Origin: JBNJGB01 sp051747385 | GTDB taxonomy: Bacteria; Myxococcota_A; UBA9042; PHBI01; JACKFB01 | Length of the DNA: 64,000 bases | Direction: 5' to 3' | NCBI GenBank assembly: GCA_051747385.1 | Contig: JBNJGB010000002.1 | Coordinates: 186,001-250,000 of the forward strand | Shown here: in pieces, positions 11,101 to 20,352 of the stretch | Numbering within the stretch: position 1 is the stretch's first letter | Layout of the letters: every line of letters starts with the position of its first letter | The notes under the pieces: model-generated | The model's database searches: none | The model's input: the letters and a program-made list of their open reading frames with translations, nothing else | What the model was told of the DNA's origin: nothing | Made by a program: the position numbers and the translations under genes

Positions 11101-11824
11101 CAAGGCCGCCGCGGGCGTCGAGTGCGTGTACGGCGGCGACTGCGAGGCGTCCGACGCGTGCAAGGAGCCCCGATGCACCTCGGACTTCCAGTGCACCGAG
11201 GTCCCCAAGGACGTGCCGCAGTGCTGCGAGCCCTTCCCAGTTCCGGAGCTCTCGCTGACCTTCGAGGGCGAGCCCGGCGAGGCCTGGAACCTCACCTCTT
11301 GTGAGGCCGAGAGCCCGACGGCGGAGACGGATCCCGACTCCGTCTGGCAGTTCGCGGACGCCCAGGACGCGGCGGGCATCTCCCCGCAGCAGGGCTCCCA
11401 GGTCCTGTACTTCGGCAACGGCACCGACTACGGCGGCAGCGCCGGGATGGCAGCCTGCGGCATCGCCGAGACCCCGACGGTGACGCTGGGCGACAGCACG
11501 CCGTGGGACCTGGAGTTCCAGCTCTACCTCGACGTCGAGAAGAGCAACGACTGCGACAACGGAAGTCCGGACTTCGGGGACGTGTTCACCATCGAGGTCG
11601 TGGACGCCGAGACCGAGGTGGCCACCGAGATCTTCGACAAGGTGAGCAACGTCGGGTGCAACGAGTACGACACCTGGACGAGCCACACGGCCGACCTGGA
11701 CGCCTTCGCCGGGAAGACGGTGTACTTCCGCTTCTCGTTCTCCACGTTCGACGCCATCGAGAACACCGGCAAGGGCATCGCCCTCGACGACTGGCAGCTC
11801 ATCCAGGGTTGCGCCGCGCAGTGA
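8126..11824 (+). CDS. Cys-rich lipoprotein with four jelly-roll-like modules
   Basis: This encodes a 1232-residue lipoprotein. I chose the ATG at 8126 because it begins a clear signal peptide with lipobox LTAC (Cys20); upstream in-frame codons have no signal character. After a short Gly/Asp linker comes a region of about 200 residues built of short Cys-rich repeats (CC..ADC..GAC..VDC..QCVY). Four modules of about 170 residues follow, each with the pattern 'FEDG..., YFGDP, FWL, W..DL..WAG..V...F.FD', and separated by further Cys-rich linkers. The modules look like MAM/concanavalin-type beta-sandwiches. Such proteins are common surface components in Myxococcota; the ligand is unknown. The stop codon overlaps the start of the next, paralogous gene (TGATG), so the two are translationally coupled. 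Confidence 0.88.
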   Translation: MRKASTACFALALVLSLTACGGGGNGGTSLIPDGDEDVTEDTGEVSPDVGPQCTEATAAEDCEGVLDLDACEEAACEGGECVAQAIPDCCEAPADCESPGACETVDCVADQCVYEPVPDCCEAPADCEPPGACETVDCVADQCVYEPIADCCETAADCEGQVDAGACDVVECTEDNTCEVRDDVVEGCCESNNDCAGLGDGCCNVASCSGDNVCVVEELDDCCAASADCDDGSPATTDICETTCVAEGCVYEAPVCEVNQVFTSKNFDDGTFQLLKTADDDEGDAVGIQVVDDTAVSQDHSLYFGDPECMTYYDADLSPSCTPIDAFGAADGVQLAVETSEIELNEDTGAYLGFWVKMAAEPAAEIPGGTFVSTDFLAVDVDDGSTVQEVWKSTDEQALGLENTTNGEWVHQAADLTQYAGESITIRFRFVSDGDADFNSDTEGEPWYGAYVDSLQVKASCQNAECTAEDPACPDDNDGCTTNACTLFAKGTKGVCAYETNAPGGTCTSCNVPADCGSDACLDYICTAEGTCSSTLKDECCQPSSDFPEATEPPDVAVEGFEDGDISDWEIEDPFDDNVTWQLLQALAYAGEYTLYFGDPASLSYDADDGNAAVATAWTPAMELDDDPFRIPVLQFWLFLSTEFDGAAEPPEADFDQLTVLVDTMTDAEPVVVWESNDAIQGSTRNEWAQIGVDLDAWAGSTVRVGFRFDSVDDASNTHGGVRIDELTVTSICTGEGTCLGQADCDDGDACTTDWCVLGECQSEKTDPLCCDADEDCDDGNNCTIDTCSEEGSCTFAYDETKTNCCSEAPWVDAWTATFEDGDDGFTVDTDSTPVTWHRTTDAAASGEASFNFSDPATGMYATGDDTASSGRLISKPITVPPFEVGTPYAEFELLMATEWDDNDPTEFQPIFSVDDFRVLVAPADDLEAAEEWWVSHYLTNTTRGQWLHSRVDLSDWRGEDVRLVFEFDSGDEKNNGYAGPFVDDVGFATTCKAAAGVECVYGGDCEASDACKEPRCTSDFQCTEVPKDVPQCCEPFPVPELSLTFEGEPGEAWNLTSCEAESPTAETDPDSVWQFADAQDAAGISPQQGSQVLYFGNGTDYGGSAGMAACGIAETPTVTLGDSTPWDLEFQLYLDVEKSNDCDNGSPDFGDVFTIEVVDAETEVATEIFDKVSNVGCNEYDTWTSHTADLDAFAGKTVYFRFSFSTFDAIENTGKGIALDDWQLIQGCAAQ
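8387..8572 (+). repeat. 93-bp in-frame tandem duplication
   Basis: Two adjacent 93-bp units (8387-8479 and 8480-8572) encode near-identical 31-residue Cys-rich modules starting DCCEAPADCE. They differ at only a few positions, mostly synonymous, so the duplication looks recent. A more diverged third unit follows. Confidence 0.9.
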
Positions 11825-13818
11825 TGGGAACAGCAGGCGGCGGGGGTCGGCGTCCGTCGGCCTCCGCCATCGGCACGCTCCTGGCGCTCGGCCTCCTTGT
11901 GTCGGGCTGCATCGACGTCCCGGACACGAGCGGCGGCGCGGACGTCCCGCCCGCAGGGGATGTCCCGAAGGATCCGGGGGGCACGGACCTCGCCGACGCG
12001 CCCGAGGTGCCGGACGGCGCGGTGCCGCCCGATCCGGGACCTCCCGACGCCGGCTCGGACCCGGGGCTCCCGGACGCCCCCGTGGACACCGGGGACGCGG
12101 CGGACCCCGGCCCCACCGCGGACGTCCCGCCGGAGGTGGACGGCGGCTGCATCCCCGACACGGCGTGCCCCCTGAGCACGGGGAGTCCGTGCCTGCAGGG
12201 CCGCTGTAACCAGGTCGGCGAGTGCGTGGCCGTCCCGGTGCCGGGGTGCTGCCTGGAGGACACGGACTGCGCGGACGCCACGCCACCCGACGCCTGCCAC
12301 GACATGCGCTGCGTGAACCACGCCTGCACGCCCGTCGCACGCCCGGGGTGCTGCGTGGACACCGCCGCCTGCGACGACGGGGAGGCGTGCACCCTCGACA
12401 GCTGCCCCGGACCCGGCGGCCGGTGCGTACACTGTCCCCAGGACTGCGCCTGCCCCATCGGCGTCCACCCGCTGACGGCGGACTTCTCCGCAGCGTCCAT
12501 CAGCATGAGCGGCTTCATCGTCAGCGACGAGCAGCCGTCGGACGACGTGACCTGGCGGACGTCCGACCGCCGCTTCCTGAGCCCGCCGCGCGCCGCCTGG
12601 CTGGGCGACCCGACCTGCGGCACCTACTTCAGCGGGCCTCTCGGCGAGGACTGCCAGCCGACCGGCGAGGGGAGCGGGCCGGTGCGCGCCGTCCTCCGCA
12701 CGCCCGCCTTCGACCTGTCGGAGGTGCCAGCCGGCCACGTGGCCCTGTTCTGGGTCTGGGCCGACGTGGAGCCCGCCCAGACGGGGGGACCCGAGGAGCG
12801 AGACGCCCTGCGGGTCTCCCTCGAGGAGGCGCTCTCGGACGACCGGTGGCCCCTGACCAGCAGCGTGGCCGTCGGCAAGGACACGGGCGGGCGCTGGCGC
12901 CTCCTGTCGGCGGACCTCTCGCCCTGGGCCGGCGAGTCCGCCCGCCTGCGGTTCACCTTCGACACCCTGGACGGTGAGGACAACCACCACGAGGGGGTGT
13001 ACCTGGACGACGTCTCGGTGGTCCCCCGCTGCGAAGGTGGGTGCTGCACCGAGGACGACGAGTGCGCCGACCTGGCGGCCGGGGATCCCTGCGCGGAGCC
13101 GCGCTGCGTGAGCCTGAGCGACGGCGCCGGGAGCGTCTGCGCCGCCGTGCCCAGGGACCCGGGGAGGCCGTGCGAGGCCTGCACCGACGACGGCGACTGC
13201 GACGACGACAACCCGTGCACGACCGACACGTGCGGCGAGGAGGGCCGCTGCGAGCACGTCGCCTTCTGCTGCTTCCAGGAGGCCGTGCTCGCCGACGGCT
13301 TCGAGGACGGCCTGTCCGCCTGGTTCGTGGCCGACGATCAGCCCGGAGACGGGATCACGTGGCAGACGACGGAGACCCTGGCCGTGGAGGGGAGCGCCTC
13401 GGCCTGGCTCGGGGATCCCGACACGGGCACCTACGGCGACGCCGGCGCGGTGCGTGTCCGGATGACCAGCCCGCATGTCGCCCTCCCCCAGCCGGGAGGC
13501 CCCGAGGCCGTCGTGGGCCTGTCGTTCTGGCTCCGCCTGTCCACGGAGTGGGACGACCAGGTCTACGACAACCCCGCCGGCATCGATCGCCTGAGCCTCC
13601 GGATCCTGGCGGGCGGCGAGGAGGTCGAGGTGTGGTCGTCCGACGACGTCGGCGGCTCCACGGGGGGCCTTTGGGTACCCGTGGAGGTGGACCTCGGCGA
13701 CTTCGCCGGAGAGTCCGTCCAGCTTCGGTGGACCTTCGACACGGTCGACGACAACGCGAACGACTTCGCGGGGCCGTACCTGGACGACCTGGTGGTGGGC
13801 ACCCTCTGTCCCGAGTAG
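11824..13818 (+). CDS. paralogous Cys-rich lipoprotein with two jelly-roll-like modules
   Basis: This encodes a 664-residue lipoprotein. Translation starts at the ATG overlapping the previous stop codon, directly before a hydrophobic segment with lipobox VSGC (Cys29). A Pro/Asp-rich low-complexity linker is followed by Cys-rich repeats and then two modules of the same type as in the upstream gene (FADGFEDGLSAWFV-like start, AWLGDP, TEWDD, WVPVEVDLGDFAG, FDTVDDNAND). The two genes therefore encode large and small versions of one architecture and are probably co-expressed and co-localised at the cell surface. The UAG stop lies inside the left end of the 270-bp element that follows. Confidence 0.86.
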   Translation: MGTAGGGGRRPSASAIGTLLALGLLVSGCIDVPDTSGGADVPPAGDVPKDPGGTDLADAPEVPDGAVPPDPGPPDAGSDPGLPDAPVDTGDAADPGPTADVPPEVDGGCIPDTACPLSTGSPCLQGRCNQVGECVAVPVPGCCLEDTDCADATPPDACHDMRCVNHACTPVARPGCCVDTAACDDGEACTLDSCPGPGGRCVHCPQDCACPIGVHPLTADFSAASISMSGFIVSDEQPSDDVTWRTSDRRFLSPPRAAWLGDPTCGTYFSGPLGEDCQPTGEGSGPVRAVLRTPAFDLSEVPAGHVALFWVWADVEPAQTGGPEERDALRVSLEEALSDDRWPLTSSVAVGKDTGGRWRLLSADLSPWAGESARLRFTFDTLDGEDNHHEGVYLDDVSVVPRCEGGCCTEDDECADLAAGDPCAEPRCVSLSDGAGSVCAAVPRDPGRPCEACTDDGDCDDDNPCTTDTCGEEGRCEHVAFCCFQEAVLADGFEDGLSAWFVADDQPGDGITWQTTETLAVEGSASAWLGDPDTGTYGDAGAVRVRMTSPHVALPQPGGPEAVVGLSFWLRLSTEWDDQVYDNPAGIDRLSLRILAGGEEVEVWSSDDVGGSTGGLWVPVEVDLGDFAGESVQLRWTFDTVDDNANDFAGPYLDDLVVGTLCPE

Positions 13819-14084
13819 AACCGCCGTCCCCGGCTCACAGTCCTGCACATCTCGGGATGCCGCGATCTCACGGACAATCGCGCGCCAAGCCGCCAAGCCG
13901 CCAAGCCGCCAAAGGCCACCGAACCGCTTGCACACAGGGTCGGCTGAGGCTGTCGGGTCACCGGCAGGCCAACAGCGAGCCCACGGAGCCGAAGCATGCC
14001 GTTTTTCTTTGCGTCTTCGCGCCTTTGCGCGAGCCCCTCGTCTTGAGACATGTGACGCACTGTGAGCCGAGACGCAGGTCCTAC
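13815..14084. repeat. 270-bp palindromic element between convergent genes
   Basis: The whole gap between two convergent genes behaves as one element. Its left end (13815-13855) and right end (14044-14084) are imperfect inverted repeats of about 40 bp. Both begin GTAG and share CGGCTCACAGT exactly. An inner pair of inverted segments contains 'CGCCAAGCCGCCAAG' runs (13885-13915) facing 'TTTGCGTCTTCGCGCC' (14010-14036), a motif type dispersed in many bacterial genomes. Each GTAG end contributes the UAG stop of the adjoining gene. No transposase is encoded, so a MITE- or REP-like element is the best description. Confidence 0.7.
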
Positions 14085-15232
14085 TCCCGGGCGAACCGCT
14101 CCGCGACGGCGCGGTGGAGCCCGCAGGCGATGGGCAGCACGTCCTCGCTGATGGCGAAGCGCGGGCTGTGGTGCGGCTCGTCGATGCCCCGGGCCGGGTC
14201 GGCGCTTCCCACCAGGGCGAAGCACCCCGGGACGTTCGCCAGGATCTCCCCGAAGTCCTCGCCGGCCATGGTGCGGTAGTCCCGGCGGACGTCGATCACG
14301 CCCGGGACACCCTCGGCCGCCTCGGCCACCAGGGCGGCCACCTCCGAATCGTTGACCGTGGGGATGGCGTAGACCTTCCAGTGGACGTCGATCTCCGTGC
14401 CCGTGGCCGCGCCGACGCCCGCGGCGATCCGCAGGACCTCCTCGCGGACGCGCTCCTGCTGGGCCTCCGAGAGGGTGCGGACGGTCCCGCGCAGCTCCGC
14501 CTCGTCGGGGATGACGTTGAAGGCGTCGCCGGCGTGGATGGCGCCGACGGTCAGCACGACGGAGTCGAAGGGAGAGCTCCCCCGACTCACCACGGTCTGG
14601 AGGGTGGTCACGAGGTGGGCGGCGGCCACGACCGGGTCGCGGGTGCGGTGGGGAAGCCCGCCGTGCCCTCCCCGTCCCCGGACGCGGAAGCCGAGCTCCA
14701 CCACGCCGGCCATGATCCCGCCGCGGGTCGCCGCGACCGTGCCCACCGGGAGCTCGTTCCAGACGTGGATGCCGAAGGCCGCGTCCACGCCCTCCAGCAC
14801 CCCCTCGTCGATGCAGGCGCGCGCTCCGCCCTTCCCCTCCTCGGCCGGCTGGAAGAGCACGCGCAGGCGCACCCCGGGAGGCAGCGCCTCCGCGAGCAGC
14901 CGTCCCGCCACGGACAGGGCCGCCATGTGCGCGTCGTGCCCGCAGGCGTGCATACGGCCGGGGTGGGTCGACGCGTACGCCAGCCCCGTGGCCTCCGCGA
15001 TGGGCAGGCCGTCCATGTCCGCGCGCAGCAGCAGGGTGTGCGGGGCGTCCTCGGGGCCCAGGTCCACGACCATCCCCGTGCCCGCGATGGGACGCGCCCT
15101 CCCCCACCCCGCCACGTGCTCACGCAGGACGTCGCGCGTGGTCCGCTCCTCGAAGCCGAGCTCCGGGACGCGGTGGAGCGCGCGCCGGAGGGTGATCAGC
15201 TCCTCTCGCAGGGGCTCGCCCGCGCCGCTCAC
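14081..15232 (-). CDS. M20D-family amidohydrolase
   Basis: This encodes a 383-residue zinc aminoacylase/carboxypeptidase of the M20D (IAA-amino acid hydrolase/hippuricase) type. Supporting motifs are RRALHRVPELGFEE at the N-terminus, RADMDGLPI, and ACGHDAHMAAL with the metal-ligand Cys and His, then FQPAEE with the catalytic Glu, and TMAGEDFGE near the end. It would hydrolyse N-acyl amino acids or related amides in the cytosol; the substrate is unknown. The start is a GTG overlapping the preceding gene's TGA (GTGA), giving a family-typical N-terminus. It is the last gene of the Ycf46-Ycf35-DUF2997 operon, an unusual partner. Its UAG stop is supplied by the adjacent 270-bp element. Confidence 0.9.
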   Translation of the reverse strand: MSGAGEPLREELITLRRALHRVPELGFEERTTRDVLREHVAGWGRARPIAGTGMVVDLGPEDAPHTLLLRADMDGLPIAEATGLAYASTHPGRMHACGHDAHMAALSVAGRLLAEALPPGVRLRVLFQPAEEGKGGARACIDEGVLEGVDAAFGIHVWNELPVGTVAATRGGIMAGVVELGFRVRGRGGHGGLPHRTRDPVVAAAHLVTTLQTVVSRGSSPFDSVVLTVGAIHAGDAFNVIPDEAELRGTVRTLSEAQQERVREEVLRIAAGVGAATGTEIDVHWKVYAIPTVNDSEVAALVAEAAEGVPGVIDVRRDYRTMAGEDFGEILANVPGCFALVGSADPARGIDEPHHSPRFAISEDVLPIACGLHRAVAERFARE

Positions 15233-15852
15233 GACGGCTCCTCGTCCCCGGCGGGGGCGTCGTCCGGCTGGACCTGGCGCTCCTCGGCGGAGGCCTCCTC
15301 CATGGGGCGGCGCCACAGGGGGCCCTGCGTCTTCTCGCGGATCTCCCGGGAGAAGTAGCGTTCCCAGCAGGCCTCGTCCGAGTACCAGCGCCGCCACCGG
15401 AGCTGGGCACGCACCACGTCCAGGTTCATCTCCTCGAGGAGCTCGGGCGGCTCATGCCGGTACGTCCGGGCCTCGTCGACGCCCTCCACGTGGAAGCCGT
15501 ACTGGATGCGGTCGTGCTCGTAGCCCAGGCGCTCCTCCGGGTCCGCGTAGCGCTCCACGCGCGGGATGTTCCGCAGGATGAACTGGGGCTCCCGCTCCTC
15601 CATCGCGCCCTCGAGATCGGACGGATAATCGTCGTCGCGCATCTCCCGCGGGGCCTTGCGCAGGCCCTGCCACGAGGCGATGGCCTCCAGCTCGTCCAGG
15701 TCGACGAGGCGATCCGCGCGGGTGTCGATGGGCTCCGTCGGGGTGATGGCGGCCCCGCGCGGGCGGACGTCGCGGGCCACCCTGAGGGCGCGCTCCGCGA
15801 ACGCCAGATGCGGCGCGAACGGGTCCATGGCCGGGTCGTCGCGCTCCGCCAC
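15229..15852 (-). CDS. uncharacterised acidic protein in Ycf46 operon
   Basis: This encodes a 207-residue soluble protein that I do not recognise. It is highly charged and rich in Glu, Arg and Pro. It has a Trp/Tyr-rich stretch (RWRRWYSDEACWERYFSRE) around residue 155-175 and no signal peptide or membrane segment. The GTG at 15852 has no clear ribosome site; an in-frame ATG at 15828 is an alternative. It lies 9 bp after the DUF2997 gene and overlaps the M20D gene by 4 bp, so it is part of the same transcript and may work with the ATPase cluster. Confidence 0.72.
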   Translation of the reverse strand: MAERDDPAMDPFAPHLAFAERALRVARDVRPRGAAITPTEPIDTRADRLVDLDELEAIASWQGLRKAPREMRDDDYPSDLEGAMEEREPQFILRNIPRVERYADPEERLGYEHDRIQYGFHVEGVDEARTYRHEPPELLEEMNLDVVRAQLRWRRWYSDEACWERYFSREIREKTQGPLWRRPMEEASAEERQVQPDDAPAGDEEPS

Positions 15853-15861
15853 GGCGGGCGC

Positions 15862-16062
15862 CTACTCTCCCACCTTGATCTCGGACTCGACCTCGCCCTC
15901 CTGGTAGTACTCGCTCGTGAACTCACGCTCGGTGACATCCCCGAGCTCGTCCTCCAGGAACTTGCTGAAGTCGACGCAGTCCTTGCCTCCGACGCCTTCG
16001 ACCTGGATGTTCACGTTGCCGTCGGGGTCGATGGTGATGACGAGGTCGCGCTTCTTGGCCAT
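15862..16062 (-). CDS. DUF2997 family small protein
   Basis: This encodes a 66-residue protein beginning MAKKRDLVITIDPDGNVNIQV, followed by GGKDCVDFSKFLEDELG. This matches the DUF2997 family, which is repeatedly found beside Ycf35/DUF1257 and Ycf46 genes in cyanobacteria and some other bacteria. Its function is unknown. The single Cys in the conserved GxDC segment may be important. The ATG is well placed, and the product spans the usual family length. It is separated from the Ycf35 gene by a 115-bp gap filled with a hexanucleotide repeat. Confidence 0.8.
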   Translation of the reverse strand: MAKKRDLVITIDPDGNVNIQVEGVGGKDCVDFSKFLEDELGDVTEREFTSEYYQEGEVESEIKVGE

Positions 16063-16077
16063 GTGGGGCCTCCCTAC

Positions 16078-16175
16078 TTCCCGTTCCCGTTCCCGTTCCC
16101 GTTCCCGTTCCCGTTCCCGGGCTGGTCCCGTTCCCGTTCCCGTTCCGTTCCCGGGCTGATTCCGTTCCCGTTCGG
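16078..16175. repeat. (CCCGTT)n hexanucleotide array
   Basis: The gap between the Ycf35 and DUF2997 genes consists of CCCGTT hexamers, in blocks interrupted by GGGCTGGT and GGGCTGATT. Pure runs of six and more units make it a probable slippage-prone locus. On the transcribed strand it reads GGGAAC repeats, a possible mRNA spacer. Confidence 0.9.
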
Positions 16176-16177
16176 AC

Positions 16178-16582
16178 TCAGCTCCAGGTCCGGACGCGGA
16201 CGTGGATGGTCTCGTCCTCTTCCTGCTCCTCGCTCTCGAGGGTGAACCCGCGCTTTTTCACCTCGCTCATCACCTTGTGATAGCTGTACCGCTGGGTCAC
16301 GGCCTTGACGAACTCGTCCTCCGTGACGCCGCGGGTGGTCTCCACGCCCCACCAGTCGGCCACGAACTCGTAGGTGCCGTCGGCGGTGAGCTGGACCCCG
16401 ATGTCGTAGGTCTTCGACGCCTTGACGGACAGCACGGCGTCGGTGGTCTGGCCCTGGTAGCCGCGCACCTTCACGAGCTGCTCGGCCTCGGCCTCGGTGT
16501 ACTCGTAGCCGAGGTCCTCGAGGGCCCTGACCAGGCACGCCAGGTCCCGGATCTTCGTCTTCACGGACGTGAAATGCGACAC
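16178..16582 (-). CDS. ycf35: Ycf35 / DUF1257 family protein
   Basis: This encodes a 134-residue soluble protein starting at GTG (VSHFTSVKTKIRD), the standard beginning of the Ycf35/DUF1257 family, with GGGAG placed 7 nt upstream. Other family features are the segment LVKALEDLGY-like at residue 18-27, 'VRGYQGQ', and the central 'ADWWGVE' with 'QRYSYHKV' near residue 90. Ycf35 is encoded in some red-algal plastids and cyanobacteria next to Ycf46; its biochemical function is not established. Here it follows the Ycf46 gene by 67 bp on the same strand, which supports a conserved functional pair outside phototrophs. Confidence 0.88.
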   Translation of the reverse strand: MSHFTSVKTKIRDLACLVRALEDLGYEYTEAEAEQLVKVRGYQGQTTDAVLSVKASKTYDIGVQLTADGTYEFVADWWGVETTRGVTEDEFVKAVTQRYSYHKVMSEVKKRGFTLESEEQEEDETIHVRVRTWS

Positions 16583-16649
16583 GTGCGACTCCCTTCGCTC
16601 GACCGACCGACACTCCCCCGAGACGGGGGCGAGTCTGCCGGGCGGGGGC

Positions 16650-18197
<1,548 letters not shown>

Positions 18198-18242
18198 CCA
18201 GATCTCCTCGGGGCGATGGATCGGGCCGATCCGGCGTGCCCC

Positions 18243-18272
18243 ACGCTATCCGTCGGTGAACATGTGCTTCAA
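18243..18272 (-). promoter_or_regulatory. promoter of the ycf46 operon
   Basis: On the minus strand TTGAAG (18267-18272) and TAGCGT (18243-18248) are separated by 18 bp. The TAG of the -10 is also the stop codon of the upstream FHA/coiled-coil gene, so the operon promoter is embedded in that gene's end. Confidence 0.6.
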
Positions 18273-20114
18273 GGCGCCCAGCTCGCGACGGAGCGTGGTC
18301 GCGTCGGAGAGCACCAGCACGAGCAGCTCGTGGACGCTCTCCAGGGCCGCCTGGACGTCGCCGTCCCCCGCAGCGGCCTCGTCGGCCTCCTCGATGTAGG
18401 TCTTCAGCAGGCTCAGGTTCGACTTCCAGACCGCGAAGCTCTCCATGGCCTGCTCGGCCTGCTCCAACCCCTGCGCGCGCAGGGCGGCCGCCTCCTTGCC
18501 GTCTCCGGTGGCCGTGACCTCGGGCTCGGGCGCCGTCGCGGCGGCCGACGTGGCCTCCCGCGCCTCCTGGCGGGCCTCCTCGACCTCCGCCTGGACGGCC
18601 TCCAGCTTGTCCTGCAGCGCCCGGTTCTTCCGCTGGAGGAAGTTGATCTCCGCGTCGAGCTTGCCCCTCTCCTCGGGGCCGAACTCCTCGAGGCGCTCCT
18701 CGAGGCGCTCGATGGTGGCCTGGGCCTCCTGGAGGTCGTCCTGGGCGCGCTCCAGCTCGCGGAGCTTCCGCTTGTAGTCCGGGTGGGCGGTGACGTCCCG
18801 CTTCTCCTCGACCTGCTCCTGGAGCTCCTCGATGCGGTCCCGGAGCTGGCCCGTCTCCACCTCGGCCGTCTTGAGCTGCTCGCGCAGGTCGTCGGCCTCC
18901 CGGTTCTTCTCGAACAGCTCCTCGAGCACGTCCCGGCGGGCCTCCTCCAGGTCCTTGATGCCGGTGCCCATCTTGAGGTCGTAGATCTCGCGCTGCTTGT
19001 CCTCCAGCTCGAGCTTCTGCTCGCTGATGATGTTCTCCTTGTCGGAGATCACCTCCCGGAGGAGCTCCAGCTCGCGCTCGACCCGGCGCTGCTCGGAGTT
19101 GTCCTGGTTGAAGGAGTCCTCGAGGGTCTCGATCTGCTCCCGGGCCTCGCGCAGGTCGTACTCCATGAGGTCCAGCTCGCGCTGGAGCTCGTCGATGCGC
19201 CGATCCTTCTGGACGACCTTCGACTTAAGCTCGCCGAGCTGATCGCCGCTCTCCTCCTTCGCGGCCTCGAAGGCGGCGACCTGGCCCTCCAGCTCGCCGA
19301 CCCGGGACTCCAGGTCCTCGATCTCGTCGTCCTTGTCCTGGACGTCCTCCCGGGCCCGGTCGAGCAGGCCCTGGTTGTGGTCGAGCTGCTCGCGGACGCG
19401 GTTGTAGCGCTCGTGCCAGCCATCCAGCTCCTCGTCGAAGCGCGCCTCGCGGGTCTCCAGCTCCTCGCAGCGGCTCTCCAGCTCCTCGATCCGGCCCCGG
19501 GACTCCTCCAGCTCCGCGCGGAGCTGCTTCGCCTCCTCCCGGGCCTTCTTCAGGGCCTCCGGATCCGCGCCCACGGCCCGGGCGCGCGGACGCGACGGGC
19601 GGGACGGCTCCCTGGACGGCTTCGGGGCCGGCGCGGGTTTCGGGGCCGGCGCGGGCTTCGGGCGGGCCGCCTCGGCCTTCGCGGCGGCCTCCTTCTCCCG
19701 CTTCCGGCGGATGCGGGCCTCGCGCTCCCGGCGCAGCCGCGCGCGCTCCTCCTCCCGGTCCTGGTCGGAGGGCTTCGGGGCCGGCTCGGGCGCGGGCTTC
19801 GGCGCCGGTCGCGGGGCGGCGTCGCGTCCCTGCTGCACCTGCACGGGATAGTCCCCGAAGCGCAGCCGATCGCCCACGGAGATGGAGGCCTCGTCCACCT
19901 TCTCGTCGTTGACGAAGGTGTGGTTGGAGCTCCCCAGGTCCTTGACCCGCCAGCCGCCGCCGCCCTCGAAGACCTGCGCGTGCTTGCGGCTGACGGACGG
20001 GTTCTTCACCTGGATGGTGGACCCCGGGTTGCGGCCCACGGTCACGACGGTGCCCGCCTTCAGGGGCACCACGACGTCCTCACCCTCGATGTTGCGATAG
20101 ACAAGCTGGAGCAC
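18246..20114 (-). CDS. FHA-domain coiled-coil protein
   Basis: This encodes a 622-residue protein. The start is a GTG preceded by GGGAG, giving VLQLVYRNIEG, the usual first strand of an FHA domain. The FHA domain fills residues 1-80 and keeps the phosphothreonine-binding signature (VGRNPGS, SVSRKHA, LGSSNHTFVN). A Pro/Ala/Lys-rich linker with R/K/E-rich helices follows (about 85-180). Then comes a long coiled coil (about 190-560) with classical heptads, ending in a short helical tail. It probably recognises phosphothreonine partners and acts as a filamentous scaffold in the cytosol. Its gene is divergent from a pentapeptide-repeat gene and close to a PP2C phosphatase gene, suggesting a Ser/Thr-phosphorylation setting. 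Confidence 0.88.
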   Translation of the reverse strand: MLQLVYRNIEGEDVVVPLKAGTVVTVGRNPGSTIQVKNPSVSRKHAQVFEGGGGWRVKDLGSSNHTFVNDEKVDEASISVGDRLRFGDYPVQVQQGRDAAPRPAPKPAPEPAPKPSDQDREEERARLRREREARIRRKREKEAAAKAEAARPKPAPAPKPAPAPKPSREPSRPSRPRARAVGADPEALKKAREEAKQLRAELEESRGRIEELESRCEELETREARFDEELDGWHERYNRVREQLDHNQGLLDRAREDVQDKDDEIEDLESRVGELEGQVAAFEAAKEESGDQLGELKSKVVQKDRRIDELQRELDLMEYDLREAREQIETLEDSFNQDNSEQRRVERELELLREVISDKENIISEQKLELEDKQREIYDLKMGTGIKDLEEARRDVLEELFEKNREADDLREQLKTAEVETGQLRDRIEELQEQVEEKRDVTAHPDYKRKLRELERAQDDLQEAQATIERLEERLEEFGPEERGKLDAEINFLQRKNRALQDKLEAVQAEVEEARQEAREATSAAATAPEPEVTATGDGKEAAALRAQGLEQAEQAMESFAVWKSNLSLLKTYIEEADEAAAGDGDVQAALESVHELLVLVLSDATTLRRELGALKHMFTDG

Positions 20115-20207
20115 GTGTCTCCCGACTCCCGGCAGCGATCTCGGGCCGCGCGCGGCCCGGTTGTGGGGCTCGAAGGGCTTCCCCCGGGTCCACCCTCGCG
20201 GCAGCGG

Positions 20208-20237
20208 AGGATACGATCGGGCGTGAATCGATGTCCA
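20208..20237 (-). promoter_or_regulatory. promoter of FHA/coiled-coil gene
   Basis: On the minus strand TGGACA (20232-20237), an 18-bp spacer and TATCCT (20208-20213) match the recurrent promoter form. The expected transcript leader is about 85 nt. Confidence 0.55.
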
Positions 20238-20275
20238 CGCCCGAACCCGTCGTCGTGAAGCCGGTCGCAGGCCCC

Positions 20276-20305
20276 TTCGCGCGTCCGAGGGCGGCGTGCT
20301 AGGAT
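20276..20305 (+). promoter_or_regulatory. possible promoter of pentapeptide-repeat gene
   Basis: TAGGAT (20300-20305) is preceded by TTCGCG at an 18-bp spacing. The -10 is good and the -35 is poor. Confidence 0.35.
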
Positions 20306-20352
20306 GCCGCGACCGTGCGAGCGGTCGAGATGGAGCAACCGGAAGGGATGGG

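Noticed and set aside
16074..16175. Translated GN-repeat peptide from the hexanucleotide array
   Set aside because: It arises only from reading the CCCGTT array; there is no start context and no family likeness, and it lies between two clear genes.
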